From Verrucosispora sp. NA02020 (lineage in GTDB: Bacteria > Actinomycetota > Actinomycetes > Mycobacteriales > Micromonosporaceae), in NCBI RefSeq assembly GCF_013364215.1, contig NZ_CP054923.1:1302001-1366000 (forward strand): a stretch of 64,000 bases of DNA, read 5' to 3'. Below, one piece after another: positions 17,121-25,842 of this stretch. The translations under genes were made by a program, and so were the position numbers. Under the pieces are notes generated by a model that worked only from the letters and a program-made list of their open reading frames with translations, made no database searches and was not told where the DNA came from. Within the stretch, counting starts at the first letter, position 1; every line of letters begins with the position of its first letter.

Positions 17121-17146
17121 GCCAGCGACGCGAGGGCACGGCGTGA
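17117..17146 (+). other. Nine-codon mini-ORF bridging potA and potB
   Basis: ATG at 17117 overlaps the potA stop; the frame reads MSQRREGTA then TGA (17144-17146), which overlaps potB's GTG at 17143. This is the same stop/start relay layout as at 6966-7102 and 40124-40210. Confidence 0.45.
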
Positions 17147-18057
17147 GCGCGCTGGCTCACGTACCCACCGGCTCCGGGCAGCCGGCGTCGCCGCCGCCGG
17201 CTGCCCGATCAGGGCGGTACCGCCTCCTGCCGTACCTGTTGCTGCTGCCGGGTGCGGCCTGGCTGTTCCTCTTCTTCGCCCTGCCGTTGCTGCAACTCGC
17301 GGCGGCCAGCCTCTACGACCCGAACGGCACGCTCTCCACCGGGTACGCGATGACCTGGGCCTTCGGGAACTACCCGGCGGCGTTGCAGGCGTACTGGCCC
17401 CAGTTCAGCCGCTCGTTCCTGTACGCGGGCATCGCGTTGGTGCTGGCGCTGCTGATGGGCTACCCGTTGGCGTACGCGATCGCGCAGAAGGCCGGCCGGT
17501 GGAAGAACCTGCTGCTGGTCTGCGTGATCGCGCCGATGTTCACCAGTTTCCTGGTGCGCACGCTGGCCTGGAAGACCATCCTGTCGGACAACGGCTGGTT
17601 GGTCGGGCTGCTGCGGGACGTCCACCTGCTCGGTCCGGACGGACGGCTGCTGGCCACCCCGATCGCGGTGGTGCTCGGCCTGACGTACAACTTCCTGCCG
17701 TTCCTGGTGCTGCCGCTGTACGCGAGCCTGGAGCGGCTCGACCACCGGCTGCTGGAGGCGTCCAGCGACCTGTACGCGAGCCCGCTGAAGACGTTCCGTC
17801 GGGTCACCCTGCCGTTGTCGATGCCGGGCCTGATCGCCGGGACGCTGCTCTTCTTCATCCCGGCCACCGGCGACTACATCAACGCCGAACTGCTCGGTAC
17901 GCCCAACCAGTACATGATCGGCAACGTCATCGACTCGGCGTTCCTGGTCCGGCTGGACTATCCGCAGGGCGCGGCGCTGTCGTTCCTGCTGATGTCGGCG
18001 ATCCTCGCGGTGGTCTTCGTCTATCTGCGTCGGGCCGGCACGGAGGAGGTCCTATGA
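17143..18057 (+). CDS. potB: Polyamine ABC transporter permease (PotB-like)
   Basis: This 304-residue inner-membrane permease has about six hydrophobic helices, starting with LLPYLLLLPGAAWLFLFFALPLL. The cytoplasmic EAA loop LLEASSDLYASPLKTFRRVTLPLSMPGLIAG contacts the ATPase. GTG at 17143 is chosen because it overlaps the mini-ORF stop and has GAGGG upstream; a GTG at 17107 inside potA is less likely. The stop overlaps potC (ATGA). It is one half of the heterodimeric channel of the importer. Confidence 0.92.
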   Translation: MSALAHVPTGSGQPASPPPAARSGRYRLLPYLLLLPGAAWLFLFFALPLLQLAAASLYDPNGTLSTGYAMTWAFGNYPAALQAYWPQFSRSFLYAGIALVLALLMGYPLAYAIAQKAGRWKNLLLVCVIAPMFTSFLVRTLAWKTILSDNGWLVGLLRDVHLLGPDGRLLATPIAVVLGLTYNFLPFLVLPLYASLERLDHRLLEASSDLYASPLKTFRRVTLPLSMPGLIAGTLLFFIPATGDYINAELLGTPNQYMIGNVIDSAFLVRLDYPQGAALSFLLMSAILAVVFVYLRRAGTEEVL

Positions 18058-18890
18058 CCAGGTTCTCCCGGTGGTGGGCGCAGCACTGGGTGATGGGCGT
18101 GGCCCTGCTGGTGCTCGGCTACCTGTTCCTGCCGATCGCCGTGGTGGGCGCGTTGTCGTTCAACCGCCCCTCCAACCGGCTCTCGTACGACTTCCACGCG
18201 TTCACGCTCGACAACTGGCGTAACCCGTGCGCCACCTCCGACATGTGCGACGCGGTGGTCCGCAGCGTGCAGATCGGCTTCATCGCCACCGTCGCCGCCA
18301 CCGCGCTCGGCACGCTGATGGCGTTCGCGCTGGTCCGGCACCGGTTCCGGGGACGCTCCGGGCTCAACGTGCTGATCTTCCTGCCGATGGCCACGCCGGA
18401 ACTGGTGATGGGCACCTCGCTGCTGGCCCTCTTCGTCGCCGGCGGGGTGCCGCTGGGGTTCTGGACCATCGTCATCGCGCACGTGATGTTCTGCATGTCG
18501 TTCGTGGTGGTGACGGTCAAGGCGCGGCTGGCCGGGATGGACCGGCGGCTGGAGGAGGCCGCGATGGACCTCTACGCCAGCGAGTGGCAGACGTTCCGCC
18601 GCATCACGTTGCCGTTGGTGCTGCCCGGCATCGTGGCCGCCGCACTGCTGGCGTTCTCGCTCAGCTTCGACGACTTCATCATCACCAACTTCAACTCCGG
18701 CACCACCGTCACGTTCCCGATGTACGTCTGGGGTGCCGCCCAGCGGGGCATCCCGCCGCAGGTCAACGTCATCGGTACGGCCATGTTCGCGATCGCGTTG
18801 CTGCTGGTGCTGGCCAGCATGCTGCGGGGCCGACGGGCCCGCCGGGCGGCGTTCGCGGTGCCGGCTCCCCGGGCGACAAGCCGGTCATGA
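18054..18890 (+). CDS. potC: Polyamine ABC transporter permease (PotC-like)
   Basis: This 278-residue second permease subunit opens with MTRFSRWWAQHWVMGVALLVLGYLFLPI and has the EAA loop LEEAAMDLYASEWQTFRRITLPLVLPGI. The typical PotC FSLSFDDFIITNFNSG motif follows. ATG at 18054 overlaps the potB stop and its own stop overlaps the next ATG, so the whole run is translationally coupled. An unusual short CATSDMCD segment (two cysteines) lies in the first external loop. Confidence 0.92.
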   Translation: MTRFSRWWAQHWVMGVALLVLGYLFLPIAVVGALSFNRPSNRLSYDFHAFTLDNWRNPCATSDMCDAVVRSVQIGFIATVAATALGTLMAFALVRHRFRGRSGLNVLIFLPMATPELVMGTSLLALFVAGGVPLGFWTIVIAHVMFCMSFVVVTVKARLAGMDRRLEEAAMDLYASEWQTFRRITLPLVLPGIVAAALLAFSLSFDDFIITNFNSGTTVTFPMYVWGAAQRGIPPQVNVIGTAMFAIALLLVLASMLRGRRARRAAFAVPAPRATSRS

Positions 18891-20305
18891 CCGGGCCATC
18901 CGCCGGCCGGGCGCTCGCCGACGCGGTCCGCGCACCGTACTGGCTCGACCGGCCGGAGCGGCCCGACCCGCTGCCGCCGCTGCCCGGCCCGACCACCGCC
19001 GACCTGGTGGTGATCGGGGGCGGCTACAGCGGGCTGTGGGCGGCGCTGCTGGCCAAGCAGGCCGACCCGGCGCGGGACGTGCTGCTGGTGGAGGCGGGGA
19101 CCTGCGGCTGGGCGGCCTCCGGACGCAACGGCGGGTTCTGTGCCGCCTCGCTGACGCACGGGCTGGCCAACGGGGTGCAGCGGTTCCCGGACGAGATCCA
19201 GACGCTGGAACGGCTCGGCCGGGAGAACCTCGACGCCATCGCCGACACCGTTGCGGAGCACCGGATCGACTGCGACTTCGCGCGGACCGGCGAACTGTCG
19301 GTGGCGGTCGAGCCGTACCAGCTCGACGGGTTGGCCGCCGACGCCGCGCTGGCCGGACGGTACGGGCACGACGTGCGCCTGCTCGACGCCGACGAGGTGC
19401 GCGCCGAGGTCGACTCGCCGACGTACCTCGGCGGACTGTGGGACCGTGACCGGGTGGCGATGCTCGACCCGGCGCGGTTGGCCTGGGGACTGCGCCGGGC
19501 CTGCGTGGACCTCGGCGTACGGGTGCACGAGCACACCCGCGTCACCGGCCTGCACCGGGACACCAACGCGTTGCTGGCCCGCACCGTCGCCGCCGACGGC
19601 AGCCCCGGGGCGGTCCGCGCCGCCAAGGTGGTGCTGGCCACCAACGCGTTCCCGCCGCTGCTGCGCCGCCTGCGCACCTGGATCGTGCCGGTGTACGACT
19701 ACGCGCTGACGACCGAGCCGTTGACGCCCGCGCAGCGGGACGCCGTCGGCTGGCGTAACCGGCAGGGACTGGCCGACACCGGCAACCAGTTCCACTACTA
19801 CCGGCTCACCGACGACGGGCGGATCCTGTTCGGCGGCTACGACGCGATCTACCACTACGGCAACCGGATGACGCCGGCACTGGACCAGCGCGACGCCACC
19901 TTCACCGCCCTCGCCCGCCACTTCTTCACCACCTTCCCGCAGCTCGCCGACGTCCGGTTCAGCCACCGCTGGGGCGGGGTGATCGACACCAGCACCCGGT
20001 TCTGCGCCTTCTTCGGCACGGCGTACTCCGGTCGGCTCGCGTACGCGGCCGGGTACACCGGGCTCGGCGTCGGGGCTACCCGGTTCGGTGCCCGGGTGAT
20101 GCTCGACCTGCTCGACGGCGTGGACAGCCCGCTGACCCGGCTCGACCTGGTCCGCAGCCGGCCGCTGCCGTTCCCGCCCGAACCGGCCCGCGCGGTCGGC
20201 ATCGGGCTCACCCGCTGGTCCATGGCCCGGGCCGACGCTCGACAGGGGCGGCGCAACCTGTGGCTCCGTACGCTCGATCGCTTCGGTCTGGGGTTCGACT
20301 CGTGA
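18887..20305 (+). CDS. FAD-dependent amine oxidase (DAO family), second copy
   Basis: This 472-residue protein carries an FAD loop LVVIGGGYSGLWAALLAKQ (about residues 40-58) and GWAASGRNGGFCAASLTHGL, the same signature as the oxidase at 9454. NQFHYYRLTDDGRILFGGYDAIYHYG, RWGGVIDTSTRF and GYTGLGVGATRFGARVMLDLL follow. It is coupled to potC (ATGA) and to the following dehydrogenase (TGATG), implying that it acts on the imported substrate or its glutamylated form. The two oxidases differ enough to suggest different amine substrates. Confidence 0.87.
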   Translation: MTGPSAGRALADAVRAPYWLDRPERPDPLPPLPGPTTADLVVIGGGYSGLWAALLAKQADPARDVLLVEAGTCGWAASGRNGGFCAASLTHGLANGVQRFPDEIQTLERLGRENLDAIADTVAEHRIDCDFARTGELSVAVEPYQLDGLAADAALAGRYGHDVRLLDADEVRAEVDSPTYLGGLWDRDRVAMLDPARLAWGLRRACVDLGVRVHEHTRVTGLHRDTNALLARTVAADGSPGAVRAAKVVLATNAFPPLLRRLRTWIVPVYDYALTTEPLTPAQRDAVGWRNRQGLADTGNQFHYYRLTDDGRILFGGYDAIYHYGNRMTPALDQRDATFTALARHFFTTFPQLADVRFSHRWGGVIDTSTRFCAFFGTAYSGRLAYAAGYTGLGVGATRFGARVMLDLLDGVDSPLTRLDLVRSRPLPFPPEPARAVGIGLTRWSMARADARQGRRNLWLRTLDRFGLGFDS

Positions 20306-21507
20306 TGCGTGTGCTGCTGATCGGGGCCGGAGGCGTCGGTTCCGCCGTCGTCGCCATCGCGGCCCGACGTGCCTTCTTCGACACGATGGTGGTCGCCGAC
20401 CACGACGGGACCCGCGCCGCGCGGGCCGTCGCCGGCCGGGACGACCGCTTCGTCGCCGCCGGGGTCGACGCCGCCTCGGCGGAGGCGGTCGCGGCACTCT
20501 GCCGTGAACACCGGATCACCCACGTGCTCAACGCGGTCGACCCACGCTTCGTCATGCCGATCTTCGACGGGGCGTACGCGGCCGGCGCCGACTACCTCGA
20601 CATGGCGATGTCGTTGTCCCGCCCGCATCCGACCCGGCCCTACCAGGAGACCGGCGTGATGCTCGGCGACGCGCAGTTCGCGGCGGCCGACCGCTGGACG
20701 GAGGCCGGGCGGCTGGCGCTCTGCGGCATCGGTGTCGAGCCCGGCCTCTCCGACGTCTTCGCCCGGTACGCCGCCGACGAGTTGTTCCGCGAGATCGACG
20801 AGATCGGGGTACGCGACGGCGCGAACCTGACCGTCGACGGCTACGACTTCGCCCCGTCGTTCTCCATCTGGACCACCATCGAGGAGTGCCTGAACCCGCC
20901 GGTGATCTGGGAGGCCGACCGGGGCTGGTTCACCACCGAGCCGTTCAGTGAGCCGGAGGTCTTCGAGTTCCCCGACGGGATCGGGTCGGTCGAGTGCGTC
21001 AACGTGGAGCACGAGGAGGTGCTGCTGATCCCGCGCTGGGTGCCGGCCAGGCGGGTCACCTTCAAGTACGGCCTCGGCGCGGAGTTCATCGAGGTGCTCA
21101 GGACGCTGCACAAACTCGGTCTCTCCTCGACCGCGCCGGTGCGGGTGGGCCCGGTCTCCGTGTCGCCGCGCGACGTGGTGGCCGCCTGCCTGCCCGACCC
21201 GGCCACCCTCGGCGACCGGATGCGCGGCAAGACCTGCGCCGGCACGTACGTCACCGGTATCGGCACCGACGGCGAGCCGCGCCGGGTCTACCTCTACCAC
21301 GTGGTCGACAACGAGTGGTCGATGCGCGAGTACGGCCACCAGGCGGTGGTCTGGCAGACCGCGGTGAACCCGGTGGTCGCCCTGGAACTGCTGGCCGACG
21401 GCGTGTGGTCGGGCAGCGGGGTGCTCGGACCGGAGGCGTTGCCGCCCAAGCCCTTCCTCGACCTACTCACCGCCTACGGCTCGCCGTGGGGAATGGCGGA
21501 ACGATGA
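20305..21507 (+). CDS. Saccharopine dehydrogenase-family protein (carboxynorspermidine synthase-like)
   Basis: This 400-residue enzyme has an N-terminal Rossmann fold MRVLLIGAGGVGSAVVAIAARR, then THVLNAVDPRFVMPIFDGA and ADYLDMAMSLS. A C-terminal catalytic-type domain (GVEPGLSDVFARYAADEL; GKTCAGTYVTGIGTDGE) completes the fold. Family members use NAD(P)H to join an amine with a keto acid or aldehyde, or the reverse: lysine/saccharopine or carboxy(nor)spermidine. In this operon, an opine-like step on a polyamine is plausible, but the substrate is not known. ATG at 20305 overlaps the oxidase stop; a GTG at 20302 is possible. Confidence 0.8.
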   Translation: MRVLLIGAGGVGSAVVAIAARRAFFDTMVVADHDGTRAARAVAGRDDRFVAAGVDAASAEAVAALCREHRITHVLNAVDPRFVMPIFDGAYAAGADYLDMAMSLSRPHPTRPYQETGVMLGDAQFAAADRWTEAGRLALCGIGVEPGLSDVFARYAADELFREIDEIGVRDGANLTVDGYDFAPSFSIWTTIEECLNPPVIWEADRGWFTTEPFSEPEVFEFPDGIGSVECVNVEHEEVLLIPRWVPARRVTFKYGLGAEFIEVLRTLHKLGLSSTAPVRVGPVSVSPRDVVAACLPDPATLGDRMRGKTCAGTYVTGIGTDGEPRRVYLYHVVDNEWSMREYGHQAVVWQTAVNPVVALELLADGVWSGSGVLGPEALPPKPFLDLLTAYGSPWGMAER

Positions 21508-22517
21508 CCCGGTACGGCCCGATGTACGGCCCCGACGTGACGTTCCTCGGCGTACCGCCCTGCACGATCGAGGAGCCCGTCACGTACGCCGACGCCGACG
21601 TCGTGATCATCGGCGCGCCCTTCGACGGCGGCACCTCGCACCGCCCCGGCACCCGGTTCGGCCCGTCCGCCATCCGGCAGGCGTGCTATCTGCCGCACGA
21701 CGGCTCCCGCCCCTCCCTGGCGCTGCGCGTCGACGCGCTGCGCGACCTGTGCGTCTACGACGCCGGTGACGTCGAGATGTTCTCCGGCGACATCGAACGG
21801 TCGCTGTCCGCGCTGGAAACCGCCGTGTACGCGGTCGCCTCGGCCGGTGCGATCCCGGTGGTCCTCGGCGGCGACCACTCCATCGCCCAGCCCGACGCCA
21901 CCGGGGTGGCCCGCCACCACGGTCTCGGCCGGGTGTCGCTGGTGCACTTCGACGCGCACGCCGACACCGGCGACATCGAGTTCGGCTCGCTGCACGGTCA
22001 CGGCCAGCCGATGCGTCGACTCATCGAGTCCGGCGCGGTACGCGGCGACCGGTTCCTCCAGATCGGCCTGCGCGGCTACTGGCCGGGCCCGTCGACCCTG
22101 TCCTGGATGGCCGAGCAGCGCATGCGCTCCTACGAGATGACCGAGATCGTGGCCCGTGGCCTGGACGACTGCCTCACCGAGGCGTTCGACATCGCGACCG
22201 ACGAGTGCGAGGGCGTCTTCCTCTCCGTCGACGTGGACGTGGTCGACCCGGGCATGGCCCCCGGCACCGGCACCCCCGAACCGGGCGGCTTCACCAGTCG
22301 GCAGTTGCTCGACGCGGTCCGCCGGGTCTGCTACGAACTCCCCGTGGTCGGGGTGGACGTGGTGGAGGTCGCCCCGCCGTACGACCACGCCGACATCACC
22401 GCCTACCTCGGCAACCGGGTCGTGCTGGAAGCGTTGTCGGCCATCGCCCGCCGCCGTCGCGACGCCGCCGGTGGCCCACCCTGGAACCCCACCCAACCCC
22501 TCCTGGACAGCCGCTGA
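21504..22517 (+). CDS. speB: Agmatinase-like ureohydrolase
   Basis: This 337-residue manganese enzyme has the three metal motifs of the arginase/agmatinase family: VVLGGDHSIAQP, VHFDAHADTGD and FLSVDVDVVDPGMAPGTGTPEPGG. The IGAPFDGGTSHRPGTRFGPSAIR entry motif is typical of agmatinases. It should remove urea from agmatine or a related guanidino acid (guanidinobutyrate is an alternative), feeding putrescine or GABA to the neighbouring oxidases and aminotransferases. It starts by ATGA overlap and is the last gene of the pot operon; hairpin element C follows. Confidence 0.85.
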   Translation: MTRYGPMYGPDVTFLGVPPCTIEEPVTYADADVVIIGAPFDGGTSHRPGTRFGPSAIRQACYLPHDGSRPSLALRVDALRDLCVYDAGDVEMFSGDIERSLSALETAVYAVASAGAIPVVLGGDHSIAQPDATGVARHHGLGRVSLVHFDAHADTGDIEFGSLHGHGQPMRRLIESGAVRGDRFLQIGLRGYWPGPSTLSWMAEQRMRSYEMTEIVARGLDDCLTEAFDIATDECEGVFLSVDVDVVDPGMAPGTGTPEPGGFTSRQLLDAVRRVCYELPVVGVDVVEVAPPYDHADITAYLGNRVVLEALSAIARRRRDAAGGPPWNPTQPLLDSR

Positions 22518-22565
22518 CCCTCCCACCCGTCTCCCTGCCCGTCGATCCCGCCCTCTCCTGCCCGT

Positions 22566-22634
22566 CGATCATGGAGTTGAGGCTGCGATCCTGGGGTATT
22601 CGCCCCTTTTCGGAGTGCCGCAATTCCATGATCG
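22566..22634. repeat. Intergenic hairpin element C (14-bp arms)
   Basis: CGATCATGGAGTTG (22566-22579) pairs with 22621-22634 with one mismatch, loop 41 nt containing a smaller GGGG/CCCC hairpin. It sits in the convergent gap after the agmatinase. The 13-bp sequence CTGCCCGTCGATC occurs at 22535-22547 and again at 22558-22570, spanning its left edge. Confidence 0.8.
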
Positions 22635-22724
22635 CGGCTGCCGGTGCGGCTGCGTGCGGGGCCGTTGCGGAGTGGGGAGGGTGGGGGAAGGCGTTGGGGT
22701 GCCCAGGGCAGGGGGTTCGGGAGT

Positions 22725-23576
22725 TCAGGGGGCGAGGAGGTGGTGGATGGTGGTGACGATGTGGGTGGGGCGGCGGTAGAGGTCGTCGGCGGTGAAGTAG
22801 CGCATCCGCCAACCCTGACCGGCCAGCCAGTTCGACCGGGAACGGTCGTAGTGCAGGAGCTCCGGGGTCAGGTGGGACTGTCCGTCGTACTCGATGCCGA
22901 TCCGACGCTTGCGGTAGGCCAGGTCGATCCGGTGCAGCGGTATGCCGTACCGGTCGTGCACCCAGAGCTGAGGCTCCGGGGCCGGTAGTCCAGCGTCCAC
23001 GAGAATCAGTCTCAACTGACTCTCCTGCCGGCATTCCGACCGGGGATCCGCCAGGCCGATCAGGTCCCGTGCCTGGCGGGCGTTACGCAGTCCCCGATGG
23101 CGCCCGAGCTCGTCATGGAGATCGTCGCGCCGGCAGGCTGTCGCCCGCAGACAGAGGTCCAGCACCGGAAGGGCTTCTGTCCGCCGGAGTGATCTCGCCA
23201 GATCGACGGCACATCGCGCGGCCGGAGCGCAGGGCAGTCCGCGGATCCGGACGGGATCGCGGACCGGCACGACGGACTCATGCGCCACGACCCCACGGAT
23301 CTGCGGCACGACCGAACCCGCCGGCACGATGACGTGGCACCTGGTCGACCGGGCATCCCCGAAGCCGTGCAGCATCGCACCGGTGTGGAACCCCGCCACC
23401 GCGCCGTCGGGCAGACGTTCGAAGATCGCCCTGAGGTGGTCGTCGGCGGCGGCGGGAGGCCCGTAGACACCTCGGGTCAGCCGAAGCAGTGCCCCCTGTG
23501 CGATCTGCCCCCGCACCTGACCTCGACTCCACCCGGTCGCCAACAACTCGGAGTAACGAATCAGTCGCTCTGTCAT
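22725..23576 (-). CDS. AbiEi/DUF559-like protein with endonuclease-fold C-terminus
   Basis: This 283-residue protein has an N-terminal winged-helix-like region (LIRYSELLATGWSRGQVRGQIAQGALLRLTRGVYGPP) as in AbiEi-type antitoxins. A middle segment (VVPQIRGVVAHESVV) leads to a C-terminal domain, HRIDLAYRKRRIGIEYDGQSHLT ... GWRMRYFTADDLY. The IGIEYDGQSH part matches the DUF559/Vsr-like PD-(D/E)XK nuclease core. Such genes are scattered, often alone, in actinobacteria. No toxin partner lies next to it. ATG at 23576 is used; the frame stays open to 23660. It sits between hairpins C and D. Confidence 0.7.
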   Translation of the reverse strand: MTERLIRYSELLATGWSRGQVRGQIAQGALLRLTRGVYGPPAAADDHLRAIFERLPDGAVAGFHTGAMLHGFGDARSTRCHVIVPAGSVVPQIRGVVAHESVVPVRDPVRIRGLPCAPAARCAVDLARSLRRTEALPVLDLCLRATACRRDDLHDELGRHRGLRNARQARDLIGLADPRSECRQESQLRLILVDAGLPAPEPQLWVHDRYGIPLHRIDLAYRKRRIGIEYDGQSHLTPELLHYDRSRSNWLAGQGWRMRYFTADDLYRRPTHIVTTIHHLLAP

Positions 23577-23666
23577 CTCGCCACTGTCCCGGCCCACCCC
23601 GGCTGCCGTCCGCCCCTGTGGACGACGTACCGGGCCGCTGTGGATAACTCGCGGCCCCACGGCTGT

Positions 23667-23749
23667 CCGCGTCGATCATGGAATCGTGGCGATCGCAAAT
23701 AAGGATAAAAGCTTCCATAAGTGCAGCCCCAACTCCATGATCGACGCGG
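23667..23749. repeat. Intergenic hairpin element D (arms ~16-23 bp)
   Basis: CCGCGTCGATCATGGA (23667-23682) pairs perfectly with 23734-23749; pairing continues imperfectly inward to 23689/23727. The loop (23690-23726) is AT-richer than its surroundings. It stands in the divergent gap between the DUF559 gene and the VanR-like gene, the only family copy here not in a convergent gap. Confidence 0.8.
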
Positions 23750-24015
23750 CGACGACGACGGCGACCGACGGCGACGACGACGGCGACGCGACGACGGGGG
23801 CGGGTGGGGGAGGGTGGTGTGGCTCACTCTCTGTTACGGGGGTGGGGGGAGAGTGGGACGTACGTGCTGTTCAGGCGCGTGGTGACCGGCTGTGCCCGTG
23901 CTGATTTGTGGTGACGTCGTGGACGTGGAGTATTGCTGCGGCGGGCGCTTACGAAACCCTTATCTTCCGCCTGCGAACGTATGCCCGGCAACGACGGATC
24001 ACGGGGGCGAAGAGC
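23750..24015. other. Gap upstream of the VanR-like gene
   Basis: It holds a direct repeat GGCGACGACGACGGCGAC (23748-23765 and 23770-23787) overlapping hairpin D. A patch near 23948-23966 (CTTACGAAACCCTTATCTTC) is AT-richer than its surroundings and may be a promoter. A longer open frame from 23908 runs into the regulator but lacks homologous residues, so this is taken as non-coding. Confidence 0.4.
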
Positions 24016-24681
24016 GTGCGGGTGTTGGTGGCGGACGACGAGCGGCTGCTGGCGGACATGGTCGCCGAGGGCCTCAGGCGGCTCTCGATGGCGGTGGACG
24101 TCTGCTACGACGGTGACGGCGCGTTGGAGCGGATCGGGGTGAACCGCTACGACGTGGCGGTGCTGGACCGGGACATGCCGGGGCACACCGGTGACGAGGT
24201 GTGCCGCAGTCTCGCCGGGTCCGGTTCGGGTACGCGGGTGCTGCTGCTCACCGCCGCCGCCGGCATCCGCGACCGGGTGGAGGGTCTCGGACTCGGGGCC
24301 GACGACTATCTCACCAAGCCGTTCGCCTTCGCCGAACTCGTCGCCCGGGTGCACGCGCTCGGTCGGCGGTCGGCGGCGGCGGTGCCGCCGGTGCTGGAGC
24401 AGCACGGGGTGGCGCTGGACGTGGCCCGGCACTCGGTCACCCGGGACGGCCGGGCGGTCGGCCTGAGCCCGAAGGAGTTCGCCGTACTGCACGTGTTGAT
24501 GCGTGCGGACGGGCGGGTGGTCAGCTCGGAGGAGCTGCTGGAGCAGGCGTGGGACGAGTTCGCCGACCCGTTCACCAACACCGTGCGGGTGACCGTGATG
24601 ACCTTGCGGAAGAAGCTCGGTACGCCTCAGGTGATCCACACCGTGCCTCGGGCCGGTTACCGGATCGGTCCGGCGTCGTGA
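24016..24681 (+). CDS. VanR-like response regulator (OmpR family)
   Basis: This 221-residue regulator has a receiver domain opening VRVLVADDERLLADMVAEGLR, with D7/D8 and phospho-acceptor D51 in the distinctive VLDRDMPGHTGDEV. GADDYLTKPFAFAELVARV follows, then an OmpR-type winged helix with AWDEFADPFTNTVRVTVMTLRKKLG and VIHTVPRAGYRI. The VLDRDxPGxxGDE and AWDExADPFTNxVR signatures are those of streptomycete VanR-type regulators, a class also used for non-glycopeptide signals. GTG at 24016 is preferred since the receiver starts there. The stop overlaps the kinase (GTGA). Target promoters probably include the genes from 25843 on. Confidence 0.85.
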   Translation: MRVLVADDERLLADMVAEGLRRLSMAVDVCYDGDGALERIGVNRYDVAVLDRDMPGHTGDEVCRSLAGSGSGTRVLLLTAAAGIRDRVEGLGLGADDYLTKPFAFAELVARVHALGRRSAAAVPPVLEQHGVALDVARHSVTRDGRAVGLSPKEFAVLHVLMRADGRVVSSEELLEQAWDEFADPFTNTVRVTVMTLRKKLGTPQVIHTVPRAGYRIGPAS

Positions 24682-25736
24682 CCCCGCGTCGCAGGATCGT
24701 GCTGGTCGGCGTGGTCGCCCTGATCGCCGGGTACGCCCTGCCGGGACTGACCGTGTCCGTCACGAGCGAGTTGTGGTGGCGGGTCCGGGGTCTCTGCGAC
24801 AGCGGGCTGTCCGGCAGCGGGCTGGTGTGCGAGCCGGCGCGGGGCCTCGGCGGGGTCGCGCTGTCGCTGCTGGGGCTGGTGGTGTTCCTGCTCGCGGTGG
24901 CGGCGGTCTGGGTCGCTGCGGGCTGGTGTCTGCGACCGGTCCGGGACCTCGCCGGCCCGATCTCGCACGCCGGGCCGCAGAACCTCGGTCACCGGATCCG
25001 GATGCGCGGCAACGACGAGGTGGCCCGGCTGGCCCGGTCGATCGACGAGATGATGGAGCGCATCGCCGCCGGGTACGAGGGGCAACGGCGGTTCGCCGCG
25101 AACGCCTCGCACGAGTTGCGGACGCCGTTGGCCGTGCAGCGCACGCTGATCGAGGTCGGCCTGTCCCGGTCACTCAGCGGCGAGCAGATGGAGCTGGTGG
25201 CCGACCAGCTCTTGGAGACCAACGAGCGCAACGAACGGTTGATCGAGGGGTTGCTCGCGCTCAGCGAGAGCGACCAGGGGCTCCGTTCCCGCCTGCCGCA
25301 GCGCCTCGACGAGATCGTCACGGAGGTGCTGGCCGCGTACCAGGACCGGATCACCGAGGCCGGGGTGACCGTCAGCACCCACCTGGAGCCCCGGACCGTG
25401 ATGGGTGAGCGCGTGCTGCTGGAGCGCCTGGTGACCAACCTGCTGGAGAACGCGATCAAGTACAACCGCCAGGGTGGCGCGATCAGCGTCACCGTCGGCC
25501 GCAACCCGGCGCTGACCGTGGTCAACACCGGTCAGGTGGTGCCGGCCGAGGCGGTGGCCGGGCTCTTCGAGCCGTTCCGCCGGCTGGCGCGGGACCGCAC
25601 CAACCAGAGCGGTGGTGCCGGTCTCGGTCTGGCCATCGCCCGCTCGATCACCCAGGCGCACGACGGACTGATCGCCGCCCGCCCCGCCGAGTACGGCGGA
25701 CTGCGGGTCGACGTCCAGCTTCCGCACGTGCCCTGA
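24678..25736 (+). CDS. VanS-like sensor histidine kinase
   Basis: This 352-residue membrane kinase has a first TM at ~7-27, a short extracytoplasmic loop of about 30 residues with two cysteines (C40, C51), and a second TM at ~58-82. A HAMP region follows, then RFAANASHELRTPLAVQRTLIEVGL with H145, an N-box LVTNLLENAIKYNRQGG and G-box GGAGLGLAIARSI. The short sensor loop recalls Streptomyces VanS, where a comparably small loop is involved in glycopeptide sensing; a membrane-stress input is also possible. It is coupled to the regulator gene by GTGA. There is a 106-bp space before the next gene, enough for a regulated promoter. Confidence 0.85.
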   Translation: MTPRRRIVLVGVVALIAGYALPGLTVSVTSELWWRVRGLCDSGLSGSGLVCEPARGLGGVALSLLGLVVFLLAVAAVWVAAGWCLRPVRDLAGPISHAGPQNLGHRIRMRGNDEVARLARSIDEMMERIAAGYEGQRRFAANASHELRTPLAVQRTLIEVGLSRSLSGEQMELVADQLLETNERNERLIEGLLALSESDQGLRSRLPQRLDEIVTEVLAAYQDRITEAGVTVSTHLEPRTVMGERVLLERLVTNLLENAIKYNRQGGAISVTVGRNPALTVVNTGQVVPAEAVAGLFEPFRRLARDRTNQSGGAGLGLAIARSITQAHDGLIAARPAEYGGLRVDVQLPHVP

Positions 25737-25842
25737 GCCCTTCCGGTCACCACGACCCGATCCACGGGGTCGCACATTCCGCGACGTCCCGTCCCTCGGC
25801 ATGCCCGAAAACGTCACCACCGCGTGGGAGAGGAGCACCCCG

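Noticed and set aside
22725..23576. A complete AbiE toxin-antitoxin system
   Set aside because: Only the AbiEi/DUF559-like gene is present; no AbiEii nucleotidyltransferase lies next to it.
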